Assembly (NCBI GenBank): GCA_963969495.1
Contig: OZ018331.1
Location: 152,132,684-152,196,683, forward strand
Direction of reading: 5' to 3'
From: Ceratothoa steindachneri
Taxonomy: Eukaryota > Arthropoda > Malacostraca > Isopoda > Cymothoidae
DNA length: 64,000 nucleotides
Positions 43,851-53,883 of the stretch are shown piece by piece. Made by a program: the position numbers and the translations under genes. Positions within the stretch are counted from its first letter, which is position 1. Each line of letters begins with the position of its first letter. The notes beneath the pieces are model-generated. The model saw only the letters and a program-made list of their open reading frames with translations, was not told where the DNA came from and made no database searches.

Positions 43851-45273
43851 AACATAACATAATTACACGGATGACAAAAGCCACAAGGGCCTATCAAAGG
43901 TCATCCGCCTCCGTCAAAACCCACCCACAAAAAGCACCATCACCAGGGGAAGACAAAATCAAAGTCCCCCACAGTATAATATAACAGATGACAAAAGCCA
44001 CAAGGGCTCATCATAGGTCATCCGAGTCAAACGGCCTCTTTTTTAAGGCACCCAAACTCCCAGGAAAACTACATCCAGAGGATTGCATCCAGAAACAAGG
44101 GTATCACCAATCAAAGCTTGTCAAGAACTAAATCATGCAGCTATAGATATATACAAACAATATTAATATATACAAAACTTAGGAACCATCACAACCTTCC
44201 CTTCCCATAAACTCATCCAACCTACTCTTAAATACATTTAGATTTGGACTACCTACTACCCTCTGCGGCAATTTGTTCCAGAAGTCTACCACTCTATTGG
44301 TGAAAGAATATTTTCTTAAATCCAACCTACACCCTTGCTTTTTAATTTTCAAGTGGTGACCTCTAGTCCGATTTCCATCATCTAACTCAAAAAACTTGCT
44401 AACATCCAATTTATCTATCCCGGAAACAATCATATCCCCTCTCACACACCTCCTTTCAAACGAGAACATATTTAATACCCTCAGTCTATCTATATATTCA
44501 AGGTGCCTCAGGGAAGGAATAATCTTTGTTGCCCTCCGTTGCACTGACTCAAGAAGGTTAATATCGTGTCTAAAATGTGGGGACCATGCCTGTATACAGT
44601 ACTCTAGATGTGGCCTAACATAAGAGTTATAGAGTTTAAGAATAACCTCCTTACTTTTGTAACTGACATTTCTCTTAATAAAACCCAGCACTCTATTTGC
44701 CCTATTTCTTGCTTCAATACACTGCTTAGAAAACCTTAATGACTTATCTATTACTACTCCTAGATCTTTTTCATCTTCTACTGAGCTCAGCCAATGCCCA
44801 TCCATTTCATAGTTAAATTCTCTATTATCTTTTCCCATGTTAATAACTTTGCACTTATCAACGTTGAAAGTCATTTGCCACTTATGTGCCCAGGATAACA
44901 ATTTATTTAAATCCCCCTGCACTTTAAAATTCTCATCAATATCTTTAACTACAGCTGCTAATTTGGTATCATCCGCAAAAATTGACACTTTATTATTATT
45001 AACTGCCTCCCCAAGATCGCTTATATAGATGACAAATAATAATGGACTGAGAACTGATCCCTGAGGAACCCCACTGATAACATCCCTCCACCATTTAGCA
45101 CTACCCTTTGCTTCCTGTCTTTCAGCCACTCAGCTATCCAATTTGAAACACCCCCACATATCCCAATCATTTTTAATTTATGAACTAGTCTCCTATGTGG
45201 TACCTTATCAAATGCTTTACTAAAATCTAAGTAAATTATATCTACATTCTCCCCCTTATCTACTTGATCTGTT
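43851..45273 (-). pseudogene. CR1-beta RT second half and 3' UTR, part of a chimera
   Basis: Minus strand from 45273: DQVDKGENVDIIYLDFSKAF, HKLKMIGICGGVSNW, then a 13-bp deletion near 45095 that shifts the frame, VPQGSVLSPLLF, FADDTKLAAV and the C terminus to the stop at 44179; a 15-bp in-frame deletion removes ELFKI near 44425. 3' UTR with both stem-loops and an ATAAC tail at 43853. The 5' side is joined in frame to a different LINE at 45273. Confidence 0.9.
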
Positions 45274-46778
45274 AGATTTTTAATGATCTTCTTAATTTTT
45301 TCCTTATTAATTTCCAGGTGATTCAGTGTTGGTACATTTTTCATCACACAATATGGTACCTCATCTTCTGGCTCCATGACAAACACCTTCGAAAATTGCT
45401 TTGCTAAAACTTCAACTTTTTCCAGATCACTTTCAGTTTTTCCATCTTCAGCAGTGCCCTTGTATAAGTCAGGAATCCTTGGTTTCCTTTTTGTCTTAGT
45501 CTGCACATATTTCCAAAATATTTTAGGATTATCCTTCACATTTTTTGCAATCTCCCTTTCTTTTAGTTTTACAGCATTTCGGGTTTCTTTTCTAATTTGA
45601 TTATTCAGTTTTCTGTACTCCTTCTCAGTCTCTAAATACTCGTTCTTAGTAGATACATTCAGATTACTCTTCAAGAATTTCATTCTCATCCACAACCTCT
45701 GTTTCTTCTTTATCTTAGACCATAATTTCTTATTCATTGGTAGATTGCTATTCGTCCTTTTCCTGGATTGATTTAAATTCCCCATCTTTCTTGTGGGTAC
45801 ACTCTTATCTATTGCAACATACAATTTTGACTTGAATCTGCTCCACATTTCCTCAATATTGGTAGCCTCAGATAGGTATTTCACCCAGTCAATATTAATA
45901 CTATGTTCCCTTCTCAGACCCTCATAATCTGCTTTTTCATACAAATTCATAGTTTTTCTATCATGAGCCACGATCTCCTCCATATTACATGTAACTTGTA
46001 TCACAGCATGATCACTTCTCCCCAGTGGATTTCCAATCATGACCTCTTCAACTATTGATTCTTCATTTGTGAAAAATAAATCTAGGGTATTACCCACCTT
46101 TTCACCCCTTATTCTTGTAATTTCCTCCACATGCTGGGTCAAAAAGCAATCGCGCACCTTTTCCACAAATTTTGTTCCAAAATCATTCATTACAGTGTTA
46201 GTCGTGCAATTTTTCCAATTTATTTGTGGCAAATTAAAGTCTCCCATCAAAATCTTAAATGTAGCCTTCATCTCAGTTACCTCTTGCAATAAATCCAGCA
46301 ACAGTTGGTCATTTTCTTCCTGGCTATTTGGACTCTGATATACTAGAGTTAGGTTAAGTTTCTCTCCTTGAAGCATAATTTCCAGACAGCAATACTCACA
46401 GAAACATGAAACCAAATCTCCCTTACTATACTTAATGCCACTTTTCACGTATATCAAGAGACCTCTACCTTCATTACCCAAAACATTACTTTCCTCTATC
46501 TCATACCCTTCGATGTTGTATTCTTCAAGTTCCCTACGATATCTAAAGTGCTTAGGTTTAACTTCAGAGAGGGCAATAATGCTTGGCTTATTACTTAATG
46601 TATCAAGTAACGACCTTAATTCTAAAAACTTATCAAAAGTATATACATCCACATTTGTAAATATAATGCTAAACTTTCTATTTACATTATTTACATTCTC
46701 AGCACATGATGTACTTAAGTCAATTTCTACTGTGGCTGTGGTCTTTGATCCTCTACCTTGATGACCCTTCGGTTCCAA
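45274..46778 (-). pseudogene. PHD-LINE ORF2 endonuclease fused in frame to CR1-beta RT
   Basis: About 501 codons: FSIIFTNVDVYTFDKF, ALSEVKPKHF (E), RGLLIYVKSGI, LVYQSPNSQEENDQ, ILMGDFNLPQINWKN (D, N) and LGRSDHAVIQV (SDH), a complete AP-type endonuclease, then a basic linker (KLWSKIKKKQRLWMRMKF) and NKEKIKKIIKNL. At 45273 the frame passes without a stop into TDQVDKGENVD of CR1-beta. RT motifs before YLDFSKAFD are absent. The combined frame runs 45021-46778. Confidence 0.88.
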
Positions 46779-47700
46779 GGTGGACCTCTGACTACATGCT
46801 TCCCCTCTCCCATATCTGTTAAGTTTTTTGCCTTCTTTAACAGTTCTTTGTCCATTTCTCTCTCTCTCTTGGTTAAATCATAGGCCACTCTAAAATTTTT
46901 CAAGTTTTCATCCTTGCCCAATTCTTTTATTTTCCTGAATATATCATTTCTCACTTCTGAGTCAGTGAGCGCCGCCAGTATTGGGCGATCTCGGCCTTTT
47001 ACCTTTTTCCCAAGCCTTATCACTCTCATCATATTATCCTCATGAACCTCACAATGTATTCAGAATTTTCTTAACAATCTGTCTGTCATAATTAATTCTT
47101 TCCTGGAACATGTTTGAATTGCTTTCAGGGACATTGTACATCACAATGTTGTTTTCTCTCTTCTTCTTATCATTTAGTTCTTCCAAAACTGTAGTCATAT
47201 CCATTACCTCCTGTTTTTTCTGAGATGCCTGATGTCCTACAATTGCCCCATATACTGCATTTACTTCATCAGTACTTGATTTCTTTATTTCAAGTATATT
47301 GATTTCAGCTCTCTCCATCCGTGAACTCAATTCTTGTACAGTCTCCCTGTCCCCATTCATATGTTCATTAGTATCCACTGATCTAGCCTCCAGTACTGCT
47401 ACTCTAGCAGTAATGTTGTTAAAATCTTCTTTATCCATTTTGACTGTCTCTCGTATCTCCTTAACCTCTTCCTGCAGTACATCTTGTTTCTCAATTAAGT
47501 CTGCTTGTATCTTCTCTAGTTTCTCAATATGAGATTTTAATTTTGCACATCCTTTCTTACAGGAGACGCAGTGCCATGTAAACTGGGATCCTGCCTCTTC
47601 TTCCACCATAAACTTATAAACATCCTCAGGTATCCTCTCACATTTGGCATGATACCAAGTCACACAGATATCACATAAAAAAAGAGTGCCATATCATTAT
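46727..47700 (-). pseudogene. PHD-LINE ORF1: PHD finger, coiled coil and RNA-binding end
   Basis: Two frames, 47049-47700 and 46727-47032. The first has CDICVTWYHAKCERIPEDVY and WHCVSCKKGC (PHD cross-brace ligands), then a long coiled coil (KLEKIQADLIEKQDVLQEEV.. to ..ERAEINILEIKK) and NDKKKRENNIVMYNVPES, the RRM-like start common to LINE ORF1s. The second has RVIRLGKKVKGRDRPIL, RVAYDLTKREREMDKEL. Frameshifts near 47040 and 47685. It likely binds element RNA; chromatin reading by the PHD is inference. Confidence 0.8.
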
Positions 47701-47753
47701 CTCTTACCAGTCCACTGTATCTCCCACAGCCATCACCTGCATTTTCTGTTTCC

Positions 47754-47991
47754 CTTGAAGACGCTTCCGTTGTTGTTCTACTTACTTTTCGTCTTCCTCC
47801 AACAGAGTCCATCTGTTTACTCGCCATATTTCGCTAGATCACCAATATAAATGCAAATTTAAAGTATACCTTGTGTTCAAATATATCTCAAGCAAGCTTA
47901 TGGTGTCTAAAGATGATACTGTATAGCAGCAAACAACCTCAAAGTCATGAATTCAAGAGAGCACAAGCAACACATCCGCCACACGCCACGC
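47754..47991 (-). repeat. 238-bp PHD-LINE 5' region, left copy of a direct duplication
   Basis: From CTTGAAGACGCTTCC to CACACGCCACGC; contains ATGGCGAGTAAACAGATGG (ORF1 start, minus strand at 47828). The same 238 bases, with about four differences clustered at the left end, recur at 52551-52788 on the far side of the gypsy insert. Confidence 0.92.
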
Positions 47992-48562
47992 CGAAAAATT
48001 TAGACTAACCCCAATTGATCCAACCCGCTTCCTACACTAATCCGGACGTGAGAAATCGAAGGAGAATGAAACGGATTGTATGTACAGTCCTTTACTAACA
48101 CGAAAAAAATACAATATTTACAAAAATATGGGTAAATGTGCACCCAATGAGCCTATATATATATATATCAGAAAAAATAAATAAGTCCCACTTATAATTA
48201 TTATTAATTGATTTTAGGAACAATAAGAATCAAACAACCCAAATAAAATTTGGGTTACTACAGTCAATGAACACAAAAGATGGGCTCACGTTATACAGTC
48301 CCTTTACTTACAAAATTTTTGTATTCAAAATTGCACCTCCGAGCTTGGACTAAGATAGGTAACCTTGTTAGAGTTGTGTGGCTCTAATAAGCCCTTCTTC
48401 GTTAAAGCTAAACTATTTTATACACAATCAAATAGGACAGAACATGGCCTGGAACCCTTGTCCTATACTAATGCCTTTGGTATAATAATAATAACAGTTA
48501 TAGCTTCAATTACAGGGGTAATTTACAAGTGCTTGCCCTCTTATCTTTCCAAATTATGGCGC
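47991..48562 (-). repeat. Inverted partial LTR
   Basis: Reverse complement of 51963-52540, about 572 bp with few differences, lacking the first 174 bases and the last nine of the LTR. A normal 5' LTR would be in direct orientation. Confidence 0.92.
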
Positions 48563-48579
48563 TTCGGTAAATTTACTTA

Positions 48580-50421
48580 ATGCAAAGTAATATGAAGTGG
48601 GCTGATAGTAGGATTGCAAGGACTTTGGAAGATTTGAGTGACTTTGACTATGTGATTGAATATGTGCCTGGTGAACGGAATGGAGTGGCTGATTTGATGT
48701 CAATGTATCCTGGTACGAATGATGAAAATGTGTGTGGAGTGAGTGATCCTGAGTATTTGCCGAAAGGGATTATGAATGGAAAAGAGAGTAAGGGTGGTGG
48801 TGAGTCCTTGTTTGAGAGTGTATGGAATGGTTTGCAAGATTTAAAGAGTGATGGAGTAGATGTGAGAGTGCCCGATAGTGTAGATGATTTAAGGAAGGAG
48901 GTAATGAATGAAGTGTGTAGGAAGCCTGAAAGCATTGGTATGGCAAAGGTGCGGAACTTCATGAAAGAATTGAGAGCGATGTGTATGCAAGGGGTCCCGC
49001 CATTTCAGGAAGTGTTGATTGTAGTGAGTCGTTTGTATGGAGTGATTGTTTATGTGCACTTTGGTGGTGAGAGGCCGATTGTGTACAAGGATGAGAAGAT
49101 GAAGGGTTTGAATCCTAATGTGGTACATCTGCAATGTTTGAGCGGTGTGCACTACAATTGGGTGATTGAAAAGTGTTCATATATAAGAGAGAAGAATGAT
49201 TGTCTGGATGAAGATGAGTGTGTGGTGAGTGATGATATGGGAGTAAATGACAGTGTGGATATAAGTGCTGATGTTGGTGTGCTTGTTCCTTCTGTGTATT
49301 GCGAACATGGTGGACCTAATATGATGGAAGCGAGAGTGAAAGTTGGTGAAAGGTTGTTCTGTGGTTTGATTGATACTGGAGCGCAGGTGTATTTAGTGAA
49401 TGAGAGGATTCTGAGTAAGTATGATGAGTTTAAATGTTGCGAGCATAAACCTGTGAAGTTACGGATAAGTGGATTAGGGAATGGCTTGATAGTGGCATGG
49501 GAACAGGTTAGTCTGAAAGTGAGTTTGGGTAATGGTGTGAATGTGAAGCATGACTTTGTGATTCTGAAAGGTGAGCAAATGCCTTGTTGTTTCTTGCTTG
49601 GTGTAGACTTTATGAGATTGAATGATTTGTCTTTGGATGCTGATAAGGATTGTCTTATGAAAGGTGAATGTGAGGTGATGAGGTTGAATGAGTGTGCAAA
49701 GAACGTTGTCAAGTTTTGCGGTATGATTGAGTTGGTCATGGATGATGAGAATGAGATTTTAAGTGATGATGATATTCTAGAGATGCAAGAGATGTGTCCT
49801 TTTGTTAGTGAGTTGAAGAGGTGTGTAATGATGCGTGTTGATTTAAATGAATGGCCAGAGTGTTTAAGTGATTTTAAAAGGTATGCTAAGGATTTTGTTG
49901 TTTGTATGGATGTTGTATATTTTGTGAGGCATGTGAAGGGTGGTGATGATATGTATGTACCTGTGATGTCCTTAGTTGGTATGATTGGTCTGGTGAAGGT
50001 TGTGTATGATAATTATGGGCATATGGGTAAGTTTAAGCTGTGGGAGTGTATGAAGGAGCGTGTGTTCCATCCGTTTCTGAGAACTGTTGTGAATGATGTT
50101 GCAACTACGTGTGAAAGGTGTCAGAAGCGAAAGGTGCAAGGTGTGCAAGTGAAACCACCGATGTTGAAAGTTGATGCGAAAGAACCGTTTGAATTGGTAG
50201 TGATTGATTGTGTGTCTTTGCTGCGTATGAGTGCTGGGAATGTTGGTATGGTTGTTATGGTTGATCATAAAAGTAAGTTTGTGTATGCAGCACCTGTGAG
50301 AGATAAAAGGAATGTGACTGTTGCGCGTGTGGTTGAGCCGTTGTTTTTTCCTATGTGTGTATGGAAGCCTAGAAGATGTCTGAGTGATAATGGGCCTGAA
50401 TTTGTAGGGGGAAGTGTTTGA
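48580..50421 (+). pseudogene. pol: Gypsy pol: RNase H end, OTU-like domain, retropepsin, integrase zinc and core
   Basis: 613 codons. Residues 8-50: RNase H end (DFDYVIEYVPGERNGVADLM). 72-193: OTU-like, from GGGESLFESVWNGL to VVHLQCLSGVHYNWV; the usual D-G-N-C catalytic block reads G-G-E-S. 258-345: retropepsin, GLIDTGAQVYLVNERIL (Asp265) to CFLLGVDFM. 470-520: integrase zinc region, with Tyr476 where copy 1 has His, then GHMG, C511, C514. Core Asp543 (VVIDCVS) and Asp603 (LSDNGPEF). A 1-bp insertion in GGGGGA at about 50407 shifts the frame before the catalytic Glu. The Met at 48580 is internal. Confidence 0.85.
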
Positions 50422-51739
50422 GCAAATGTTGAGAGAGAATTGTGTGGAGCATGTGAGAACAACTCCGTATGTACCGTCTTCAAATGGATTGGCTGAACGG
50501 ACTATAAGAACCTTGTGTGAGATGTTGAGAATGATGAGTACGACAGTGAATGACTGGGATGTGTGTCTGGGGAGAGTGTTGTGGGCGTATAATTCAACTG
50601 TGCATAGTGCAACTGGAATGTTCCCATGTCAGTTTGTGATGAATTTTGAAAGGCGAGTGAAAGATAGGTTTCGTTTGAGTGAAAGTGAGCAGAGTGTATG
50701 GCATGAAGCGCATGAAAGGTTCCGTTCATTTGAATTAGGTACAAAAGTATTGAAGGTGAAAGAAGTGAAGGGTAGGTTGAATGTATCAAAGATGAGTGAG
50801 AAGTTTGATGGACCTTATAGAGTTGTGAGAGTTTGGGAAAATGGGGTAACGTATGTTTTGGAGAGTTTGAATGACGGCATGACTGAGAGAGTGCGGGCTC
50901 ATCAGAGTCAGTTAAGGAGATGGAGGGAACCTCCTGACTACCTGGTGAGCCATCCAGTGTATGGACTGTGTAGAGAGAGAGGTAAAGTGCATGATGATGA
51001 GAATGAATGTGATAGTATGGATCTGTCTGGGAAAGAGCTAGTCTTAGTCTTGAGGAGTAGAAAGCGTACAAAGAAGGGTGAAAGGAAGAATGCAAGTACG
51101 AATGAAAGTAAGTCTGAGCAGAGTGTTTCTGGTATGGGGGATCTTGAAAGGGAGATTGAGTTTTTGCGTAAACAGGTGAGTGATTTGGCTGGTATAAGTA
51201 GACGAGTGAGTGAGCTGCCTGTGCCTGATTTTTCTGGTTTTGGGAACAGTATGAATGATAGTGTGTTTGGGCAGAATGAACCTAGTGTGGCTGATTTTTC
51301 GGGTTTTACGAATGGTAATAGTAGGGATGAGTTTGATGTAGTGAATGATGAAGTGGCTGATTTTTCAGGTTTCTGGTGGGAACCAGTCGAAGGGGTTTCT
51401 GGTATGCCTGTTGAGAATACAGGGGATGTGAGTGACCTGTCTGTTTCGCAAGAATGTACCTTGAGTTGGATGAGAGCTGTGAGTGAGGAGCTGATGAATG
51501 GGGGCATGAAGAGTGAGGGTTCTGAACGGAAGAGTATGAAAGAATTCTGTCGTGAGATGGGAGAACTGGTAATGAGGGCTAAGAGTATGGTTGATGAGAT
51601 GATAAATAGTGACGATGAGACTGACAGGACGACTGACGAACAACCCCGACTAATTGCTACGCGTAGCCAGGGACCAGTAGAAGAGTGTGAATGGGTGCAG
51701 AAGGGTGAGATTGAGCACAAGTGGTACCGTGAAGAGTGA
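50414..51739 (+). pseudogene. pol: Gypsy pol: integrase end and DFSGF-repeat tail
   Basis: 441 codons continuing the integrase in another frame. Residues 19-40 PYVPSSNGLAERTIRTLCEM hold the third catalytic residue (Glu28). 128-172 KFDGPYRVVRVWENGVTYVL is the C-terminal barrel. 213-232 is strongly basic (RSRKRTKKGERK). Then PDFSGF (271), ADFSGF (293) and ADFSGFWW (315) repeat at 22-residue spacing in an acidic, Ser-rich tail with a short helix (DLEREIEFLRKQVSDL) before them. The stop is 37 bases before the polypurine tract. The tail is not part of a standard integrase. Confidence 0.85.
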
Positions 51740-51775
51740 TTGAAAGGGTTTAGTGAGTGGCTGGTCGAATGGCTT

Positions 51776-51788
51776 AAGGAAGGAGGGG
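51776..51788 (+). promoter_or_regulatory. Polypurine tract, gypsy copy 3
   Basis: AAGGAAGGAGGGG immediately before the LTR TG; primer for plus-strand synthesis. Confidence 0.8.
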
Positions 51789-52549
51789 TGTGGTGGAGCG
51801 AATGTGAGTGTGTGTAAAAGGGCCATTCTCCCACCCCTTTTCTAAGTACCCTCTCCCTCCCTCTGTAAGAATGTGTGTGTGAATGGGAATGGGTTTGGTT
51901 TTTGTTTGTTTGTTTTTTATTGATTAGCATGTTATTATAAATTTTTTTTCTTATCTTTCCAGGCGCCATAATTTGGAAAGATAAGAGGGCAAGCACTTGT
52001 AAATTACCCCTGTAATTGAAACTATAACTGTTATTATTATTATACCAAAGGCCATTAGTATAGGACAAGGGTTCCAGGCCATGTTCTGTCCTATTTGACT
52101 GTGTATAAAATAGTTTAGCTTTAACGAAGGAGGGCTTATTAGAGCCACACAACTCTAACAAGGTTACCTATCTTAGTCCAAGCTCGGAGGTGCAATTTTG
52201 AATACAAAAATTTTGTAAGTAAAGGGACTGTATAACGTGAGCCCATCTTTTGTTGTTGATTGACTGTAGTAACCCAAATTTTATTTGGGTTGTTTGATTC
52301 TTATTGTTCCTAAAATCAATTAATAATAATTATAAGTGGGACTTATTTATTTTTTCTGATATATATATATATATATAGGCTCATTGGGTGCACATTTACC
52401 CATATTTTTGTAAATATTGTATTTTTTTCGTGTTAGTAAAGGACTGTACATACAATCCGTTTCATTCTCCTTCGATTTCTCACGTCCGGATTAGTGTAGG
52501 AAGCGGGTTGGATCGATTGGGGTTAGTCTAAATTTTTCGGCCCGCTACA
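51789..52549 (+). repeat. Complete 3' LTR, 761 bp
   Basis: TGTGGTGGAGCG...GGCCCGCTACA. TATAAAA at 52104-52110 is a candidate TATA box. A hairpin CTTATCTTTCC/GGAAAGATAAG lies at 51951-51986, next to the point where homology to the inverted arm ends. (TA)n at 52361-52376. Confidence 0.88.
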
Positions 52550-52550
52550 C

Positions 52551-52788
52551 CTTGAAGATGCTTCCGTTGTTGTTCTACTTACTTTTCATCTTCCTCCACC
52601 AGAGTCCATCCGTTTACTCGCCATATTTCGCTAGATCACCAATATAAATGCAAATTTAAAGTATACCTTGTGTTCAAATATATCTCAAGCAAGCTTATGG
52701 TGTCTAAAGATGATACTGTATAGCAGCAAACAACCTCAAAGTCATGAATTCAAGAGAGCACAAGCAACACATCCGCCACACGCCACGC
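52551..52788 (-). repeat. 238-bp PHD-LINE 5' region, right copy
   Basis: Direct repeat of 47754-47991. Begins one base after the LTR end and joins CR1-beta endonuclease sequence at 52789. Confidence 0.92.
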
Positions 52789-53652
52789 ACTACATTTATT
52801 ATATGCTTGAAAGTATCCCACATCCCATAAGCATTTTTACCTCTGAATTCTACATCCCAGTCTACTAAATTTAGCAAGCTTCGAAGTTTTACATAATCTC
52901 CCTTATGAAAATTTGGAACTTTTTCAGCATTCTCGGTTATTTTACCCTTTTCAATTCCCAAGTTAAAACAAACTATCTGATGGTCACTATTTCCCAATGC
53001 TTCCCCAACAGTCAATTCTTGAACTAAATGATCACTGTTAGAAAGTACTAAACTAATATATTGTCCCCCCTCGTTGGCTCATTTTTACTGAACCTAATAT
53101 CTATCCAAATTGACTCAACTCCATCCTGCTTTATTGAAGTATTTAAACTTGAAACAATGTTGTTTTTTATATAGATAATTATTCCTCCACCAATCCTACC
53201 TGTCCTTTGACTAATGTACATATTATAGCCCTGTAAATCAAATTCACTTATAGTGTCACTAAATTCTATTTCATTAACCATTGATTCAGTAACGCATAAT
53301 ATATCTATATCCTCATTGCTAATATAACTAAATAGCTCATCCTTCTTGTTTCTAAGACTATGAGCATTTGTATAGAAACAATTTAACCCCCCTATCCCTG
53401 AAGCACCTCTTGAAACTTGAATGACCTCACCTCTATCGCCTTGGAACCTATTTCTGTTATCTGCCAAGTCCATTCTACTTTCAGTACTATAATGTCCTCT
53501 CATAATTCCCTGACCACTATTAGTATAAGAACATAAGAAAAGAAGGAGACTGCAAAAGACCATTCATGGCCTACACTTGGCAGCTCCTAGTATCTAGTTT
53601 CCCACCCGCAAAGACCTAATAACACAATCATACTCCTCCCACAACACATTCC
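52789..53652 (-). pseudogene. CR1-beta ORF1 end and ORF2 endonuclease, 5' part of a split copy
   Basis: Minus strand from 53652: ORF1 C terminus, then MRGHYSTESRMDLADNRNRF, YTNAHSLRNKKDELF, VTESMVNEI, GGGIIIYIKNN; a ~200-bp deletion near 53083 removes the GDFN motif; then NSDHQIVCFNLGIEKG and GMWDTFKHIINVV at 52793. The RT half of a CR1-beta is at 43851-45273, so these are plausibly the two ends of one element split by the PHD-LINE and gypsy sequence. Interrupted at 53527-53587 by a tiny CR1-alpha insertion. Confidence 0.8.
53527..53587 (-). mobile_element. 61-bp CR1-alpha 3' end with target duplication
   Basis: AAGAACATAAGAAAAGAAGG to CTTGGCAGCTCC, the terminal 61 bases of CR1-alpha, flanked by TAGTAT at 53521-53526 and 53588-53593. 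The host reads ..TAGTATCTAGTTTCCC without it. Confidence 0.88.
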
Positions 53653-53883
53653 TATGGATTGTTAAATTGTATATTAAGAACATAAGAAAAGAAGGAGACT
53701 GCAAAAGACCATTCATGGCCTACACTTGGCAGCTCCTGTTCCAGTCAACACACAAAAGATTGTAGTAGATGCATGATCTGACAAAATCCTATAGATGCAT
53801 TATGTGGGTGGGATTTGATAGATACGGATGATCTTTGATAGGCCCTTGTGGCTTTTGTCATCCGTGAAATTATGTTATGTTAG
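53653..53883 (+). repeat. CR1-type 3' UTR end (possibly CR1-delta) with nested CR1-alpha 3' fragment
   Basis: TCCTATGGATTGTTAAATTGTATATT resembles 43828-43850. A CR1-alpha 3' fragment (minus) occupies about 53676-53761. After it comes plus-strand 3' UTR with GATGATCTTTGATAGGCC and TTTTGTCATCCG, a decayed stem-loop, and a short TTATG tail at 53872-53882. Confidence 0.6.

Larger units (their letters stand above)
47991..52549 (+). mobile_element. Partial Ty3/gypsy element (copy 3) with inverted LTR arm
   Basis: From left: an inverted, truncated LTR (47991-48562), the end of RNase H, OTU-like domain, retropepsin, integrase with repeated-motif tail, polypurine tract, and a complete 3' LTR (51789-52549). 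Gag, first protease and RT are absent. Least decayed copy of the family in the window. It sits between two direct 238-bp copies of PHD-LINE 5' sequence. Confidence 0.9.

Noticed and set aside
48648..50483. Minus-strand frames opposite the gypsy pol, up to 195 codons
   Set aside because: Antisense to the pol domains, rich in Thr/His/Ser from T-poor complement bias, with no motif.
50938..52161. 407-codon minus-strand frame across the gypsy tail and LTR
   Set aside because: It covers the antisense of the DFSGF tail, polypurine tract and LTR, and has no recognisable domain; the plus-strand reading is supported by two copies.
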